NCBI GenBank assembly: GCA_025766275.1
Contig: JAFKAC010000027.1
Location: 62,001 to 126,000, forward strand
DNA length: 64,000 nt
Direction: 5' to 3'
Source of the DNA: Lactarius indigo
Taxonomy: Eukaryota; Basidiomycota; Agaricomycetes; Russulales; Russulaceae
The position numbers and the translations under genes were made by a program. The notes beneath the pieces are model-generated. The model searched no databases, was not told where the DNA came from, and saw only the letters and a program-made list of their open reading frames with translations. Positions 1 to 9,575 of the stretch are shown here, one piece after another; within the stretch, counting starts at the first letter, position 1; each line of letters starts with the position of its first letter.

Positions 1-2984
1 AATCCCTTAGCCACCAAGCGAGCTCTGTAGCGGCCATCCGCTTTGAGCTTAAAGACCCATTTGGATTTTACTGCCTTACGATTAGGCGGGAGATCCACTA
101 ACTCCCAAGTCCCATTTTTAGCTAGGGCGTCCATTTCATACTGACACGCCTTAGTCCACTCATCTGCAGCTGCAGACCGCATGGCCTCTGCATAAGTTGC
201 AGGGTCTCGGCCTATAAAAGCAGCAGCCAGTAACTCCGCATACCCCAGACGCCTGCCGCGCCATGCCGCATTGTCCGCATTGAAGTAACGCGGATTAGGG
301 ACAGGGGCACGAGCACTGCGCCTTGGTGCATTGTCCATCTCGCGCAACAGCTGACTACGCTGTGCACGATCCTCAAATCCCCCAGGCATTTCTGGTGAGG
401 GAGGAGGGATATGGCGCATAATGCGCGTTGCACTAGGACGCGGCGGGGGTGAAGTGGGAGTGGTCTGCTCACGTTTAGGTGTGGTGGGCAGAGCTGGCAA
501 AGCAGGTGGTGGAGTGGTGGGGCGTGGTTGGACTTGTGGGGGGTCTAGGAGCTTTTCAACATCCTCCTCCTCACTACTACTGGAGTGTGCAGGGGAGGGG
601 GCTCGCATTGGTGGTAACGCCGGCGGGTGAGGCACGGCAGTCACTGTTGTGCTAGGCACGATTGATGGTGAAGGTGTGGGGTGTGTCTCAGCACCCTGAA
701 GGGACGGGAAGCTACTCTCGTCGAATGTCACATCCCTGGACACTCGAACGGAGCGGGTTGAGCGGTCCCAGAGCTTATAGCCCTTAGATTCGGGCTCAAA
801 CCCGATAAGCGTGACCTCAATGGCCTTCGCATCTAATTTGCGACGCTTATCAGCGGGTACGTGCATGTACCCCTTGCATCCAAAGACGCGAAGATGTGAG
901 ACATCAGGCACTTTGCCAGAGTGCCAGAGCTCATAGGGAGTGCGCCACTTAAGCCCACGGACTGGAGAGCGGTTATAGATGTGCACAGCTGCGCACACCG
1001 CATGCTCCCAGAAGCCTTTAGACATGCCAGCTGTGTGGAGCATGGACATTGCCTTATCCATAATGGTGCGGTTAAACCGCTCGGCTTTCCTGTTGGACTG
1101 TGGTGAACCTGGCATCGTGAGGTGATGCTCTATCCCTTTCTGCTTAAGAATGTCCTGCGTGACACTCGACATGTATTCGCCACCGCGGTCAGAGTGCAGA
1201 GCGCGCAGTTTATGGCCAGACTGAGTTTCACCCCAAGCCAAATACATTTGCAGCGACTTAGCAAACTGGTCCTTCGACTTAAGGAAGTGGACCACAGTGA
1301 ACTTAGTGTGGTCGTCTATGAAGGTGGCCGTATACGTCGAGCCTTGCAGGGACTGAGTTTGCATAGGACCGGCGAGGTCACTGTGTACAATCTCAAATTG
1401 ACGAGTTGTCCTCTTGGTGGAGGACGCAGAAAAGGGTTGGCGAGTGGATTTACCCATCTCGCACCCACGGCAGACTGTGTGGGCCGTGGTGGAGCTATCT
1501 ATGTCCATGCCAGTAGTGGCAGAGGGACCATGCGCCTTCAGCGCCGCAGAGGATATGTGTCCCATGCGTTGATGCCAGATATCAAGTGTGGCAGCACTTG
1601 ATTTTGTGTGGGCGTTGAGGCCGACGCTGGCTGCGTCCAACCAGTAAAGGTTGTCCTCAAGGTAGCCTTTAGCCACACACTTTTGGTTGACAGATATTTT
1701 AAATGAGCCACTGTCAAAGGCAATCTCAGCACCCTTTTGTGCTAGGGCGCGCGTCGACAAGAAGCGCGTCTTCACCTGTGGTAGGTGTAGCACATTACTG
1801 AGGGTGATAGAGATACCTTGGCTCGTTGTGAAGACGACAGACCCGACACCCACTTGGTCTATTGTGGACTTATCACCCAGGCGTACAGTGCCTTTGGTTG
1901 GGGTGTAGTCCTTGAAGTCAGACCGATGTGGGGTGATGTGGTGTGTGGCACCACTGTCCATCATCCAACGCACACGCGAGGCAGCATACAAGGCAACACC
2001 AATCGATTCAGAAGCCCAGTCTATGGCGGGCTCTTCGACCTCCTTAATGGAGGCGGTGGTAGGTACAAGAATGTGACTATTGGCAGCCTTGTTGCTTGCT
2101 TTCTCCTTCTCCTTTGCGTCAGCCTCGTCCTTCTTCCTCTTCCTGCAATCAGGCTTGATATGGCCCTTTTTGTTGCAGTAGTGGCAAGTAAGACCGGAGT
2201 GGTCCTTCTTGCCCTTCTTGCCCGTCGACTTGACGGGGGCCACCTTGTTGAGGGAGGAGCCAGAGGGCCCGGAGCGACGAGCTTCTTCCGACACTATGCG
2301 CGCAATTATTTCAGCATGCTTGAGTGTGGAGGGGGCCCCACTGGCGAGGATTGTTGAGGCCAGCACCTCATAAGAGGGCGGCAGCGCGTGGAGGAGAATG
2401 AGGCAGTATTGGATGTCAGAGACACCCATCTGCGCGTTGGAAAGGGCAACCCTAAGCTCATTGAGCTTGGCCAGCTGAGCGGCCATGGGTGTGGAGTTGT
2501 CAAGTCGGGCTTGTGTTATCTGAATCCACAGATTAAAGATGGTGGTGCTGCCCGAAGCACCTCCATATACGTCCTTGAGCTTGGCCCATTTGTCCTTAAA
2601 GGTAGGATAGGCAGTGTTATCTGCCACAAGCGAGTAGACATCTGGTTTGAGGTAAAGGCGGAGGTATGCCTTGGAACGACGCTGGACTGAGTCCCACTCA
2701 TCGGTAGTGATACCAGATGGGGGTGTATCCAGAGTGAACACATCCTCAGCTTCGTGCAGCATGAGAATGGCCTCAATGGTGCCAGACCATTCGTTCCATC
2801 CAGTGCCATCAAACTGTTCAAGGCGGATGCCAGAGGGCATGCCAAACGTTGCACCATACGCGGCAGATACGCGTGTGGAGGGTGTGGATCCAGAAGGAGG
2901 AGGGAGTGAGCCTCCTGCAGAGCCACCGGTGGGGCTGGGAGGAGCACCAGCACCAGCAGCAGGGGTAGAAGATGAACCAGACAT
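1..2984 (-). CDS. copia Gag-Pol polyprotein, copy 1, partial at C-terminus
   Basis: The frame starts at the ATG at 2984-2982 and stays open for 994 codons to the window edge. In order it has a Ser/Gly/Pro-rich N-terminus, a UBN2-like Gag region, a CCHC zinc knuckle (CHYCNKKGHIKPDC), an aspartic protease (MMDSGATHH), the GAG pre-integrase region, the integrase core, and the start of the reverse transcriptase (GRYRARLVAKG). It is four codons longer than copy 2 at the same point, all explained by the variable first 44 residues, so no frameshift is apparent. In the integrase a Gly just before the catalytic Glu is changed: PQSNRKAERFN here, PQSNGKAERFN in copy 2. The catalytic Glu remains. Whether the whole element is intact cannot be seen. 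Confidence 0.9.
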   Translation of the reverse strand, partial: MSGSSSTPAAGAGAPPSPTGGSAGGSLPPPSGSTPSTRVSAAYGATFGMPSGIRLEQFDGTGWNEWSGTIEAILMLHEAEDVFTLDTPPSGITTDEWDSVQRRSKAYLRLYLKPDVYSLVADNTAYPTFKDKWAKLKDVYGGASGSTTIFNLWIQITQARLDNSTPMAAQLAKLNELRVALSNAQMGVSDIQYCLILLHALPPSYEVLASTILASGAPSTLKHAEIIARIVSEEARRSGPSGSSLNKVAPVKSTGKKGKKDHSGLTCHYCNKKGHIKPDCRKRKKDEADAKEKEKASNKAANSHILVPTTASIKEVEEPAIDWASESIGVALYAASRVRWMMDSGATHHITPHRSDFKDYTPTKGTVRLGDKSTIDQVGVGSVVFTTSQGISITLSNVLHLPQVKTRFLSTRALAQKGAEIAFDSGSFKISVNQKCVAKGYLEDNLYWLDAASVGLNAHTKSSAATLDIWHQRMGHISSAALKAHGPSATTGMDIDSSTTAHTVCRGCEMGKSTRQPFSASSTKRTTRQFEIVHSDLAGPMQTQSLQGSTYTATFIDDHTKFTVVHFLKSKDQFAKSLQMYLAWGETQSGHKLRALHSDRGGEYMSSVTQDILKQKGIEHHLTMPGSPQSNRKAERFNRTIMDKAMSMLHTAGMSKGFWEHAVCAAVHIYNRSPVRGLKWRTPYELWHSGKVPDVSHLRVFGCKGYMHVPADKRRKLDAKAIEVTLIGFEPESKGYKLWDRSTRSVRVSRDVTFDESSFPSLQGAETHPTPSPSIVPSTTVTAVPHPPALPPMRAPSPAHSSSSEEEDVEKLLDPPQVQPRPTTPPPALPALPTTPKREQTTPTSPPPRPSATRIMRHIPPPSPEMPGGFEDRAQRSQLLREMDNAPRRSARAPVPNPRYFNADNAAWRGRRLGYAELLAAAFIGRDPATYAEAMRSAAADEWTKACQYEMDALAKNGTWELVDLPPNRKAVKSKWVFKLKADGRYRARLVAKG

Positions 2985-3769
2985 TGGGATGATTTATCTG
3001 TTCGCCGAGGAGCAGTCAGCGACAGTGCTTCATAGTTTGCAAGATAAAGATATAGGGGGTATGCCACTCCTGTCTGTGATTCTGTAAGGCCAGAACGCTA
3101 ACGCGTCCTGCCTCCTGATAGTATGCCAGTGATACAAGGGCTAGGCCCAGGTTGAGAGAGTCCCTTTGCCATACCATGAGCTAGCTGCCAGCCAGGATGT
3201 GTCTAGGACACAGCTCAAATGGTTTGCGTCAGGGGGAAGGTGAAGGGATTGCTTTCAGAGCCCAAGGCTGTCTACCTCAGCCTCCTCGGCCTGTTGGTTG
3301 CCTCATCACCACAAGTGGCTTTACTGAATCCTTTCCCATTGCCGCTACAAGGCAGGTATCTGGTTGCAGAACACCATAGTGGTGAACACCCCCCAGAGCC
3401 TGAACCAGGTTTTACACTCCCATGGTGAGGAGATCCTGCGCCCAGTGTGGAGCACCAGAGACAGCTGGCGCTAAGCTCCACAATACACAGCCCAGTGGGC
3501 CATGCACGCCTGGATATTTTGAAGTTAAGGGGCTACCAGACCCAGTCTCCTTGCGCATAGCGCAGGGGCTAGGAAAACAGTAGGGGTGAAAGTAGGACTA
3601 CTGGGCAGTACATGATACAGGAGGTTCCTTAGCAGAGACAAGTGGCGCCCCACTGCTCTCTGCCTTGGGCAAGGCTGGTGAGGCCCCAGACAGACCTTAG
3701 CCTGGTGTGTCCTCCTAGGAAGACAGTGACCAGCCAAGTGGAGTGGCTAGGGCACCAGGGCCCATAACC
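2985..3769 (-). other. copia copy 1 leader with primer binding site
   Basis: This is the untranslated leader between the 5' LTR and the gag ATG, homologous to 11036-11813 of copy 2. The first bases after the LTR (3769-3758 read on the minus strand, GGTTATGGGCCC) are the same primer binding site as in copy 2. I see no separate gene in it. Confidence 0.75.
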
Positions 3770-4397
3770 TGATGAACAGCACACAAGAGGGACATACTCA
3801 CAGTGACAAGAAGACTGTGGTGAGATATGTCAAGGTGGCTGGAGGCAGCAACAGGGAATCTAGCAGAGTGAAGCAGAGGTGAAGTCTGGCACACAAGCAG
3901 TGAGAACTGATGTTGTTACATTGGAGAGGAGGGAGCTTACCTGGCACACAAGCAGTGAGAACTGATGTGGACCAGGAGCGTACATGGTACTCTACTTATA
4001 CACTTTCAGGTAGTGACACTGTACAAGGGATGTAACACTAAGTCACGCAGTACAAGGAAGTATTGTTCTACAAACGGACAAAGGAGTGGACGTTCTGAGA
4101 ACAAGGGAAAGAAAGAATAAGGAGAGTCCAGAAGCAAATGATATCATAGTGACATCATAATAAGGATAAAGCTAAGTACGGAACAAAGGAAAGTACAAAG
4201 ACGTTATACAACGCAGAGTCCGGATGTATGATGTCATTTAGAAGTACAGTGATGTCATATGTGACGCAATGATAAGTCCAGATTGTACAGATCAAACAGT
4301 ATCTAATCTACAAGTCCTGTATATCTAATCTAAAGCAGTCCATGCTGCAAGTCCGGTCCGTACAAGCCGCTAAGTGCGCAGGGGTCACTTATCAACA
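3770..4397 (-). repeat. 5' LTR of copia copy 1
   Basis: Read on the minus strand it starts TGTTGATAAGTGACCC and ends GCTGTTCATCA, the same ends as the LTRs at 10422-11035 and 16144-16757. It keeps the internal duplicated block (about 28 bp, ending in GTGTGCCAG) but has many substitutions and small indels relative to them. This suggests an older insertion or a different subfamily. Confidence 0.92.
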
Positions 4398-4399
4398 CC

Positions 4400-5467
4400 A
4401 TATTTGATGGCTCTCGCGATAGGTCAAAGAAGTTCCTGCGGGAATTCGACCTGTATCGCGGCATGAACGAAGATTCATCAGTTATCCGATCACCTTACCA
4501 ACGCGTGTTCCTCGCGCTATCCTTCATCCGTGGACCCAATGTTGACGACTGGGTTGACACCCAACTCGAGGGACTCCGCACAAAAGTCGGCGGCACGGCA
4601 ACGGTAGCCGCTGTCCCGAAAACTGATGAGTCGCTATGGAACGACTTCGTCACCAGCTTTAAATCAGCATACACCAACGTTACAGAAAAGCAGGATGCTT
4701 ACCAGCTCCTAAAGGCGCTCCAGATGAAAGGAGCTGACCTTGACACGTACACCGCCACATTCCAGAACCTTGCCGCGAAGGCCGGATATGCACTCGACGC
4801 CGCAGCCACGGTTGACCTCTATTCGGGAGGATTGCCGCGTGGCCTCTTATCGGCCATCTTAAAACGCGACGCAGTTCCTGAAACCTTCACACAATGGGTC
4901 GAGTCGGCCCAAAAAGAGCAACGAAAGTACGCGATGCTTCGCGCTCGTGTAGGCCTCAACGACAGAGGTAAAAAGATTGGCGGAAAAACGAAGCAGGAAT
5001 GGTTTCAGCTGTTCAATTCGAGCAGCAACCACGGAGGAGGACGACGCACCAATAATCAACCCAACCAGCAGACTACAACACCGATCCGCGATCCCGATGC
5101 GATGGACGTCAATCGCGCTCGTATCGCACTGACCGACGAAGAAATGCAACGCTGCCGCTCAGAAGGCCGTTGCTTCCGTTGCTTCGGAAAAGGACATCTA
5201 TCACGCGATTGCCCTAAACGGTCAACCGGCCAAGCTGGAGGTGGAACGACGACAATTCGCCAGAACGACAATCGTCGCGGAAATACGACTTCCACACGCA
5301 TCACCGAAGTCGAGCCAACCTCAGCACCAGTAACACCCGCTCCCAGCACCTCCGCATCGATCCAGCCCAAGAAGAACGGCGACAGCTTCGTCGCCCAGGT
5401 CCGCGCCATGAAAAATGACGAAAAGGAAGCGATCCTCGATGCGCTCTTTACTGACGAGGATTTTTAG
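4400..5467 (+). CDS. gypsy Gag, N-terminus missing
   Basis: The frame is open from the copia junction at 4400 (IFDGSRDRSKKFLREFDLYR) and includes an internal ATG at 4463. It carries a retrotransposon Gag capsid-like region and a CCHC zinc knuckle (CFRCFGKGHLSRDC) near 5173-5215. It ends at TAG 5465-5467. The break is at the 5' end only: the first part of Gag is on the far side of the copia insertion. Pol follows in the -1 frame after a short spacer. Confidence 0.88.
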   Translation: MFDGSRDRSKKFLREFDLYRGMNEDSSVIRSPYQRVFLALSFIRGPNVDDWVDTQLEGLRTKVGGTATVAAVPKTDESLWNDFVTSFKSAYTNVTEKQDAYQLLKALQMKGADLDTYTATFQNLAAKAGYALDAAATVDLYSGGLPRGLLSAILKRDAVPETFTQWVESAQKEQRKYAMLRARVGLNDRGKKIGGKTKQEWFQLFNSSSNHGGGRRTNNQPNQQTTTPIRDPDAMDVNRARIALTDEEMQRCRSEGRCFRCFGKGHLSRDCPKRSTGQAGGGTTTIRQNDNRRGNTTSTRITEVEPTSAPVTPAPSTSASIQPKKNGDSFVAQVRAMKNDEKEAILDALFTDEDF

Positions 5468-5497
5468 CCAGCTCGAATCCCACGGCCTGGGTTCGAG
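5455..5497 (+). promoter_or_regulatory. possible -1 frameshift signal at the gypsy gag/pol junction
   Basis: The pol frame is -1 relative to gag and is open upstream of its first ATG back to 5455 (last in-frame TGA at 5452-5454), so it overlaps the end of gag. Gag ends GAT TTT TAG, giving a run of five T directly before the stop. From 5471 an imperfect hairpin can form: GCTCGAATCCC pairing with GGGTTCGAGC around a short loop. A slippery T run, a stop and a hairpin four bases downstream would suit programmed -1 frameshifting to make Gag-Pol. This is inferred; initiation at ATG 5515 is the alternative. Confidence 0.4.
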
Positions 5498-5514
5498 CCT
5501 TCCAAGTAGACAGC

Positions 5515-8500
5515 ATGTACGTATGCCGACAGAATAGCCTGCAAATATCAGTCATTTTCCAATCTACTTGCAAAACGGCCGAAATCACGCTTGTTGACAG
5601 TGGCGCAACCGAAAATTTCATCCATTCCCGAGTCGCTCAACGACTAAAACTCCCTACACGACGACTTGCCACGACTCGAACGATTCGGAACGTCGATGGC
5701 ACTGAGAATCGAGCAGGACGAATCGACAAATATATCGCATTGAAGGTACAGCTTGGAAATCAACACACCACCCAGCGTTTCTACATTACCGACCTAGGGA
5801 ACGATGACATCCTGTTAGGGTATCCATGGCTTCAGCAATTCGAACCAATAATCGACTGGAAACGAGGAATAATCACCCCGGAACCTCTCCGCCTCTCTAC
5901 CCTCCTCGTACCCATAACACGTCGATCCACCACGATCCAAGTCGAAGCCCCCGACGGGGGAGATGCATTCGTGGTCCAAGACGACCCCTGTAGCCCAGAA
6001 ACAAACCCGATCGACGATCAGGCGCAGAAAACGAATCCTGCGGCAAGAAAAAGTCAACACCAGACGCTATCCCCCTACCTGGCCGTAAGGGCGGCCGCTT
6101 TTAACGAATGGCGGTCACTTGTAGACGCCATCGACCCCTGGGAAGCTGGAGACGAGCTACACATCAGAATACCAGGAGAGGAGGCGATCCGAGGAGCGAA
6201 CATAGCCCAACAATGGGCTATAGAGGCGAATAAAGACAAGGCAAAGTTAACTGAGGATTCGATCCCCGCTGAATATTGCTGCCACATCAAGGTATTTTCC
6301 GAAGCGGAATCTCAACGCTTCCCACCATCACGTGACTGGGATCATGCAATCGAGCTCGCCCCGAACGCACCCGCCACCCTTGACTGTAAGGTGTATCCCC
6401 TAACTAAGGATGAACGTGGGGCACTGCGAAAATTCTTAGATGAACATTTGGCAAAGCAGTACATCCGCCCATTGCACTCCCCCTATGCCAGCCCCTTTTT
6501 CTTCATTAAGAAAAAGGACGGAAAACTACGGCCAGTCCAAGACTATCGACGCCTAAACCAACACACCATTCGCAACACGTACCCTCTTCCCCTCATTAAA
6601 ACCCTCACGGAGGGCCTCAGAGGTAGCCGCCTCTACACCAAATTCGACATTAGATGGGGGTATAATAACGTGCGAATTAAAGAAGGCGACGAATGGAAAG
6701 CAGCCTTTAAAACAGAAGAAGGACTGTTCGAACCGCGCGTTATGTTCTTTGGGCTAACCAATTCACCCTCGACCTTCCAAGCCATGATGGACACCATCCT
6801 GCGTACCCAGTTAAAGGCAGAGAGCCGCCGCTATGTTTTCGATTACATGGACGACATTCTTATTGCTACCCCAGATGACCTCTCCCTCCACCGCGCCATT
6901 GTCCATGAAGTACTTGACATCCTGGAACACGAGAGCCTCTTCCTCAAACCAGAAAAGTGCACCTTTGAAGCACGACGAGTGGAGTATCTGGGGCTCATCC
7001 TTGAAGGTGACAAAATCGAAGCTGACCCTACAAAACTTGCGGGACTCAGAGACTGGCCTCGTACCCTTAAAACAGTTAAACAAGTACGCAGTACCCTGGG
7101 CGTCTTTGGATACCAGCGACCCTTTATCCCAGGCTTCGCCAACATTGCTCGCCCGCTCACTAATCTCCTGAAGAAGGACTGCCCCTTTATCTGGACACCT
7201 GAGTGCACGGCCGCCATCGATAAACTCGTTACCATCCTCACCAGCACTCCAGTTCTCTGGCAACCTGACCTGAGCGCTCCCTTTGAGGTTGAAGTTGATG
7301 CCTCTGCCTTTGCCACTGGTGGCATCCTATATCAGCGTGACGCCAACCATAAACTCCGCCCAGTCGCCTATCACTCCAAAACATTCAATGAGGCAGAGCG
7401 CAACTACAATATCCATGACCGTGAGCTCCTTGCAGTTATCACTGCCCTCAAGGAGTGGCGACACTTCCTCCTCGGCTCCCCACACCCTGTCACTATCTAT
7501 ACCGATCACGCGAACCTCCAGTACTACAAACAACCCCACAAGATCAACCGGCGTGTTGCCCGCTACATCCCCTTGCTTGGGGAATACAATCTCAAACTCG
7601 TCCACAAACCAGGTGCCACTAACCGTGCCGATGCTCTCTCTCGACGACCTGACCATGATGATGGTTCCGCTGACAACCAAGACGTCACCGTCCTCCCCGC
7701 ACAACTGTTCACCTGCGCTACTCAGCTCTCCTCTCTTGAGCGGGATGTTCGCACCCTTCAATTGTCACATATCCCCACGATTCTGCGCTGGAAAGCCACT
7801 TACGGTCTTTCCCTTTCTGACAGTTCCTGGTGGCATGACGGCCGCCTTGTGGTCGTGGAAGACCCCAGTCTTAGGAGGGGGGTAATTTCCCTCTATCACG
7901 ACTCTCCTAGTGCTGGTCACCCAGGAATTGCCAATACACACGCCCTTATTACACGCGACTACTGGTGGCCAGGAATGCGAAACACCATTATAGCCTATGT
8001 CAAAGGATGCGCTGCCTGCCAGGCAAATAAAGTTGTCTCCCATCGACCTCGACCCCCACCTTTCCCTATCACCACCAACCCTGGGGTGCGACCATTTGAA
8101 ATAGTAACAATGGACTTCATTACCAAACTCCCCCTCTCCCATGGGTTCGACTCCATTTTGACAATCACGGACCACGATTGCACCAAGGGAACACTGTTTA
8201 TCCCTTGCAAAGAATCAATCGATGGCCCCGGAGTAGCAGCACTTTATCACCGACACGTCTACCCCCACTTCGGATTACCCACCCGCGTTATCACCGACCG
8301 AGACCCCCGCTTTGCCTCTGCCTTCTCTCGGCAACTATGCAAATCCCTGGGGATCACACAGAACATTTCGACTGCTTATCACCCACAGACAGACGGGCAA
8401 TCGGAGCGATCCAACCAGTGGCTGGAACAATACCTGCGCTTCTTCTGCAATGGACGACAGACAGATTGGGTAGACTGGCTCCCCTCTGCCCAGTTTGCGC

Positions 8501-9168
8501 ACAACAGCTGGCCAAATGCCGCTACGCGCCGCACCCCATTCGAACTCCTCATGGGACACACCCCTCGCACTCCTGGCACTCATCTAACCAACCAGGTTGT
8601 CCCATCTGTCAATGAGCGTCTCACTGCAGTTTCAGAATTACGTGCACTGGCACAGCAGGGTATAAAGGCAGCTCAGGAAATAACTACCAAAATCCCTGCT
8701 TCCTTCGTCCCCTACAAAGAAGGCGACCTCGTTTGGTTGGAAGCAAAGAACCTTACCACATCACACCCCACCGCTAAACTGGCACCCAAACGCTATGGTC
8801 CATTTCCCATCACTAAGGTCATTTCCCATGTTGTCTATCAACTGGCACTTCCGACAACGTGGAAGATCCATAATGTCTTCCATGCGTCTCTTCTACTTCC
8901 TTACCATGAAACCACTGAGCATGGCCCGAACTTCTCGCGCCCAGCCCCTGATCTTATCGATGGAAAGGAAGAGTATGAGGTCGAAGAAATTCGCGACTCG
9001 CGAAGACGACGCTGCCAACTCCAGTACCTTGTGAAGTGGAAAGGATACCCTGATGCAGATAACACTTGGGAACCCCACGGCAATGTCCACGCTCCTGACC
9101 TTATCCAGGCATTCCATGACATACACCCAGACGCCATCCGACTTGGTGACGTGGAAGTCACCCCTTAG
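5515..9168 (+). CDS. gypsy Pol polyprotein (protease, RT, RNase H, integrase, chromodomain)
   Basis: This is an uninterrupted frame of 1217 codons. It has a retropepsin-like protease (VDSGATENF, Asp28), a reverse transcriptase with YMDD at residues 444-447, and RNase H (EVDASAFATGGILYQ). The integrase has the H2C2 zinc finger (from about His795) and the D,D-35-E triad Asp867 (TMDF), Asp928 (TDRDPRF) and Glu964 (DGQSERSN). A chromodomain spans about residues 1154-1205 (LQYLVKWKGYPDADNTWEP). The chromodomain places it in the chromoviruses, whose integrase is thought to target chromatin marks. All catalytic residues I can check are present, so Pol looks intact even though the element is cut at gag. 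Confidence 0.95.
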   Translation: MYVCRQNSLQISVIFQSTCKTAEITLVDSGATENFIHSRVAQRLKLPTRRLATTRTIRNVDGTENRAGRIDKYIALKVQLGNQHTTQRFYITDLGNDDILLGYPWLQQFEPIIDWKRGIITPEPLRLSTLLVPITRRSTTIQVEAPDGGDAFVVQDDPCSPETNPIDDQAQKTNPAARKSQHQTLSPYLAVRAAAFNEWRSLVDAIDPWEAGDELHIRIPGEEAIRGANIAQQWAIEANKDKAKLTEDSIPAEYCCHIKVFSEAESQRFPPSRDWDHAIELAPNAPATLDCKVYPLTKDERGALRKFLDEHLAKQYIRPLHSPYASPFFFIKKKDGKLRPVQDYRRLNQHTIRNTYPLPLIKTLTEGLRGSRLYTKFDIRWGYNNVRIKEGDEWKAAFKTEEGLFEPRVMFFGLTNSPSTFQAMMDTILRTQLKAESRRYVFDYMDDILIATPDDLSLHRAIVHEVLDILEHESLFLKPEKCTFEARRVEYLGLILEGDKIEADPTKLAGLRDWPRTLKTVKQVRSTLGVFGYQRPFIPGFANIARPLTNLLKKDCPFIWTPECTAAIDKLVTILTSTPVLWQPDLSAPFEVEVDASAFATGGILYQRDANHKLRPVAYHSKTFNEAERNYNIHDRELLAVITALKEWRHFLLGSPHPVTIYTDHANLQYYKQPHKINRRVARYIPLLGEYNLKLVHKPGATNRADALSRRPDHDDGSADNQDVTVLPAQLFTCATQLSSLERDVRTLQLSHIPTILRWKATYGLSLSDSSWWHDGRLVVVEDPSLRRGVISLYHDSPSAGHPGIANTHALITRDYWWPGMRNTIIAYVKGCAACQANKVVSHRPRPPPFPITTNPGVRPFEIVTMDFITKLPLSHGFDSILTITDHDCTKGTLFIPCKESIDGPGVAALYHRHVYPHFGLPTRVITDRDPRFASAFSRQLCKSLGITQNISTAYHPQTDGQSERSNQWLEQYLRFFCNGRQTDWVDWLPSAQFAHNSWPNAATRRTPFELLMGHTPRTPGTHLTNQVVPSVNERLTAVSELRALAQQGIKAAQEITTKIPASFVPYKEGDLVWLEAKNLTTSHPTAKLAPKRYGPFPITKVISHVVYQLALPTTWKIHNVFHASLLLPYHETTEHGPNFSRPAPDLIDGKEEYEVEEIRDSRRRRCQLQYLVKWKGYPDADNTWEPHGNVHAPDLIQAFHDIHPDAIRLGDVEVTP

Positions 9169-9179
9169 AACGGGGGTAA

Positions 9180-9575
9180 TGTCATGAACGCCCCATGTTT
9201 TTCCCTCTTCTCGTTCTCTTCTTTCCCATTCTTCCTTCGCTTCTTTGTATTGCTGGCATTTGCTTTGCTGGCATTTGCTTTGCTGACATTCCATCGCCTC
9301 GCTGGCACTCCTGAGTATTAGCTATATAAACCCTGTAGCACGCTCTGTATTTCCTTAGCTTTGGCTTCGTCAATATACTGTCTAGTCCCCTCAGTGCCTT
9401 CCTCTCATCTCTATCCCAGCCCTCTCCTCTGAAGCCTTGTTGCCTTGAGCTATATCAAGGAACACTCACAGACTTAGGTGCCGCTCTGCTCAGCAGCGGA
9501 CCAACTCAGTATCCTTTGCCTTAGGCAGGACCTGTTACAGACTGACCCGACGCACGCCCCGGCAGTGGCGTGACA
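9180..9575 (+). repeat. 3' LTR of the gypsy element
   Basis: It begins TGTCATGAACGCC directly after the polypurine tract and ends GGCAGTGGCGTGACA, so the ends form the inverted pair TGTCA/TGACA. It is 396 bp. A TATA-like stretch (AGCTATATAAACCC, near 9320) is a plausible promoter. The matching 5' LTR is not in the window. Confidence 0.88.

Larger units (their letters stand above)
1..4397 (-). mobile_element. Ty1/copia LTR retrotransposon, copy 1 (3' part off the left edge)
   Basis: This element lies on the minus strand. Its 5' LTR is at 3770-4397, the leader at 2985-3769, and the gag-pol frame runs from 2984 off the left edge. It closely resembles the complete copia element at 10422-16757 in inverted orientation, but its LTR is longer (628 against 614 bp) and visibly diverged. 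Its outer end (position 4397) abuts a gypsy gag reading frame that starts mid-protein at 4400, so this element inserted into the gypsy element. The other LTR and the second target duplication copy lie outside the window; the visible 5 bp beside the LTR are CCATA. Confidence 0.93.
4398..9575 (+). mobile_element. Ty3/gypsy chromovirus LTR retrotransposon, 5' part removed by copia copy 1
   Basis: Visible parts are the C-terminal two thirds of gag, a full pol frame ending in a chromodomain, a polypurine tract (about 9169-9179, AACGGGGGTAA) and a 3' LTR at 9180-9575. The 5' LTR and the gag N-terminus are missing because copia copy 1 sits at 4397; they should lie beyond the left edge. Downstream of the LTR the sequence continues straight into the transposase reading frame at 9576, so the gypsy element itself interrupted that gene. 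The candidate target duplication on this side is AAACT (9576-9580). Confidence 0.92.

Noticed and set aside
2516..3087. Long frames on both strands opposite or out of phase with the copia gag region
   Set aside because: They are shadows of the copia gag-pol frame that starts at 2984.
5471..5497. tRNA-like T-arm sequence (GGTTCGAGCC) between gypsy gag and pol
   Set aside because: There is no acceptor stem, D-arm or anticodon arm around it; the hairpin fits a recoding signal better.
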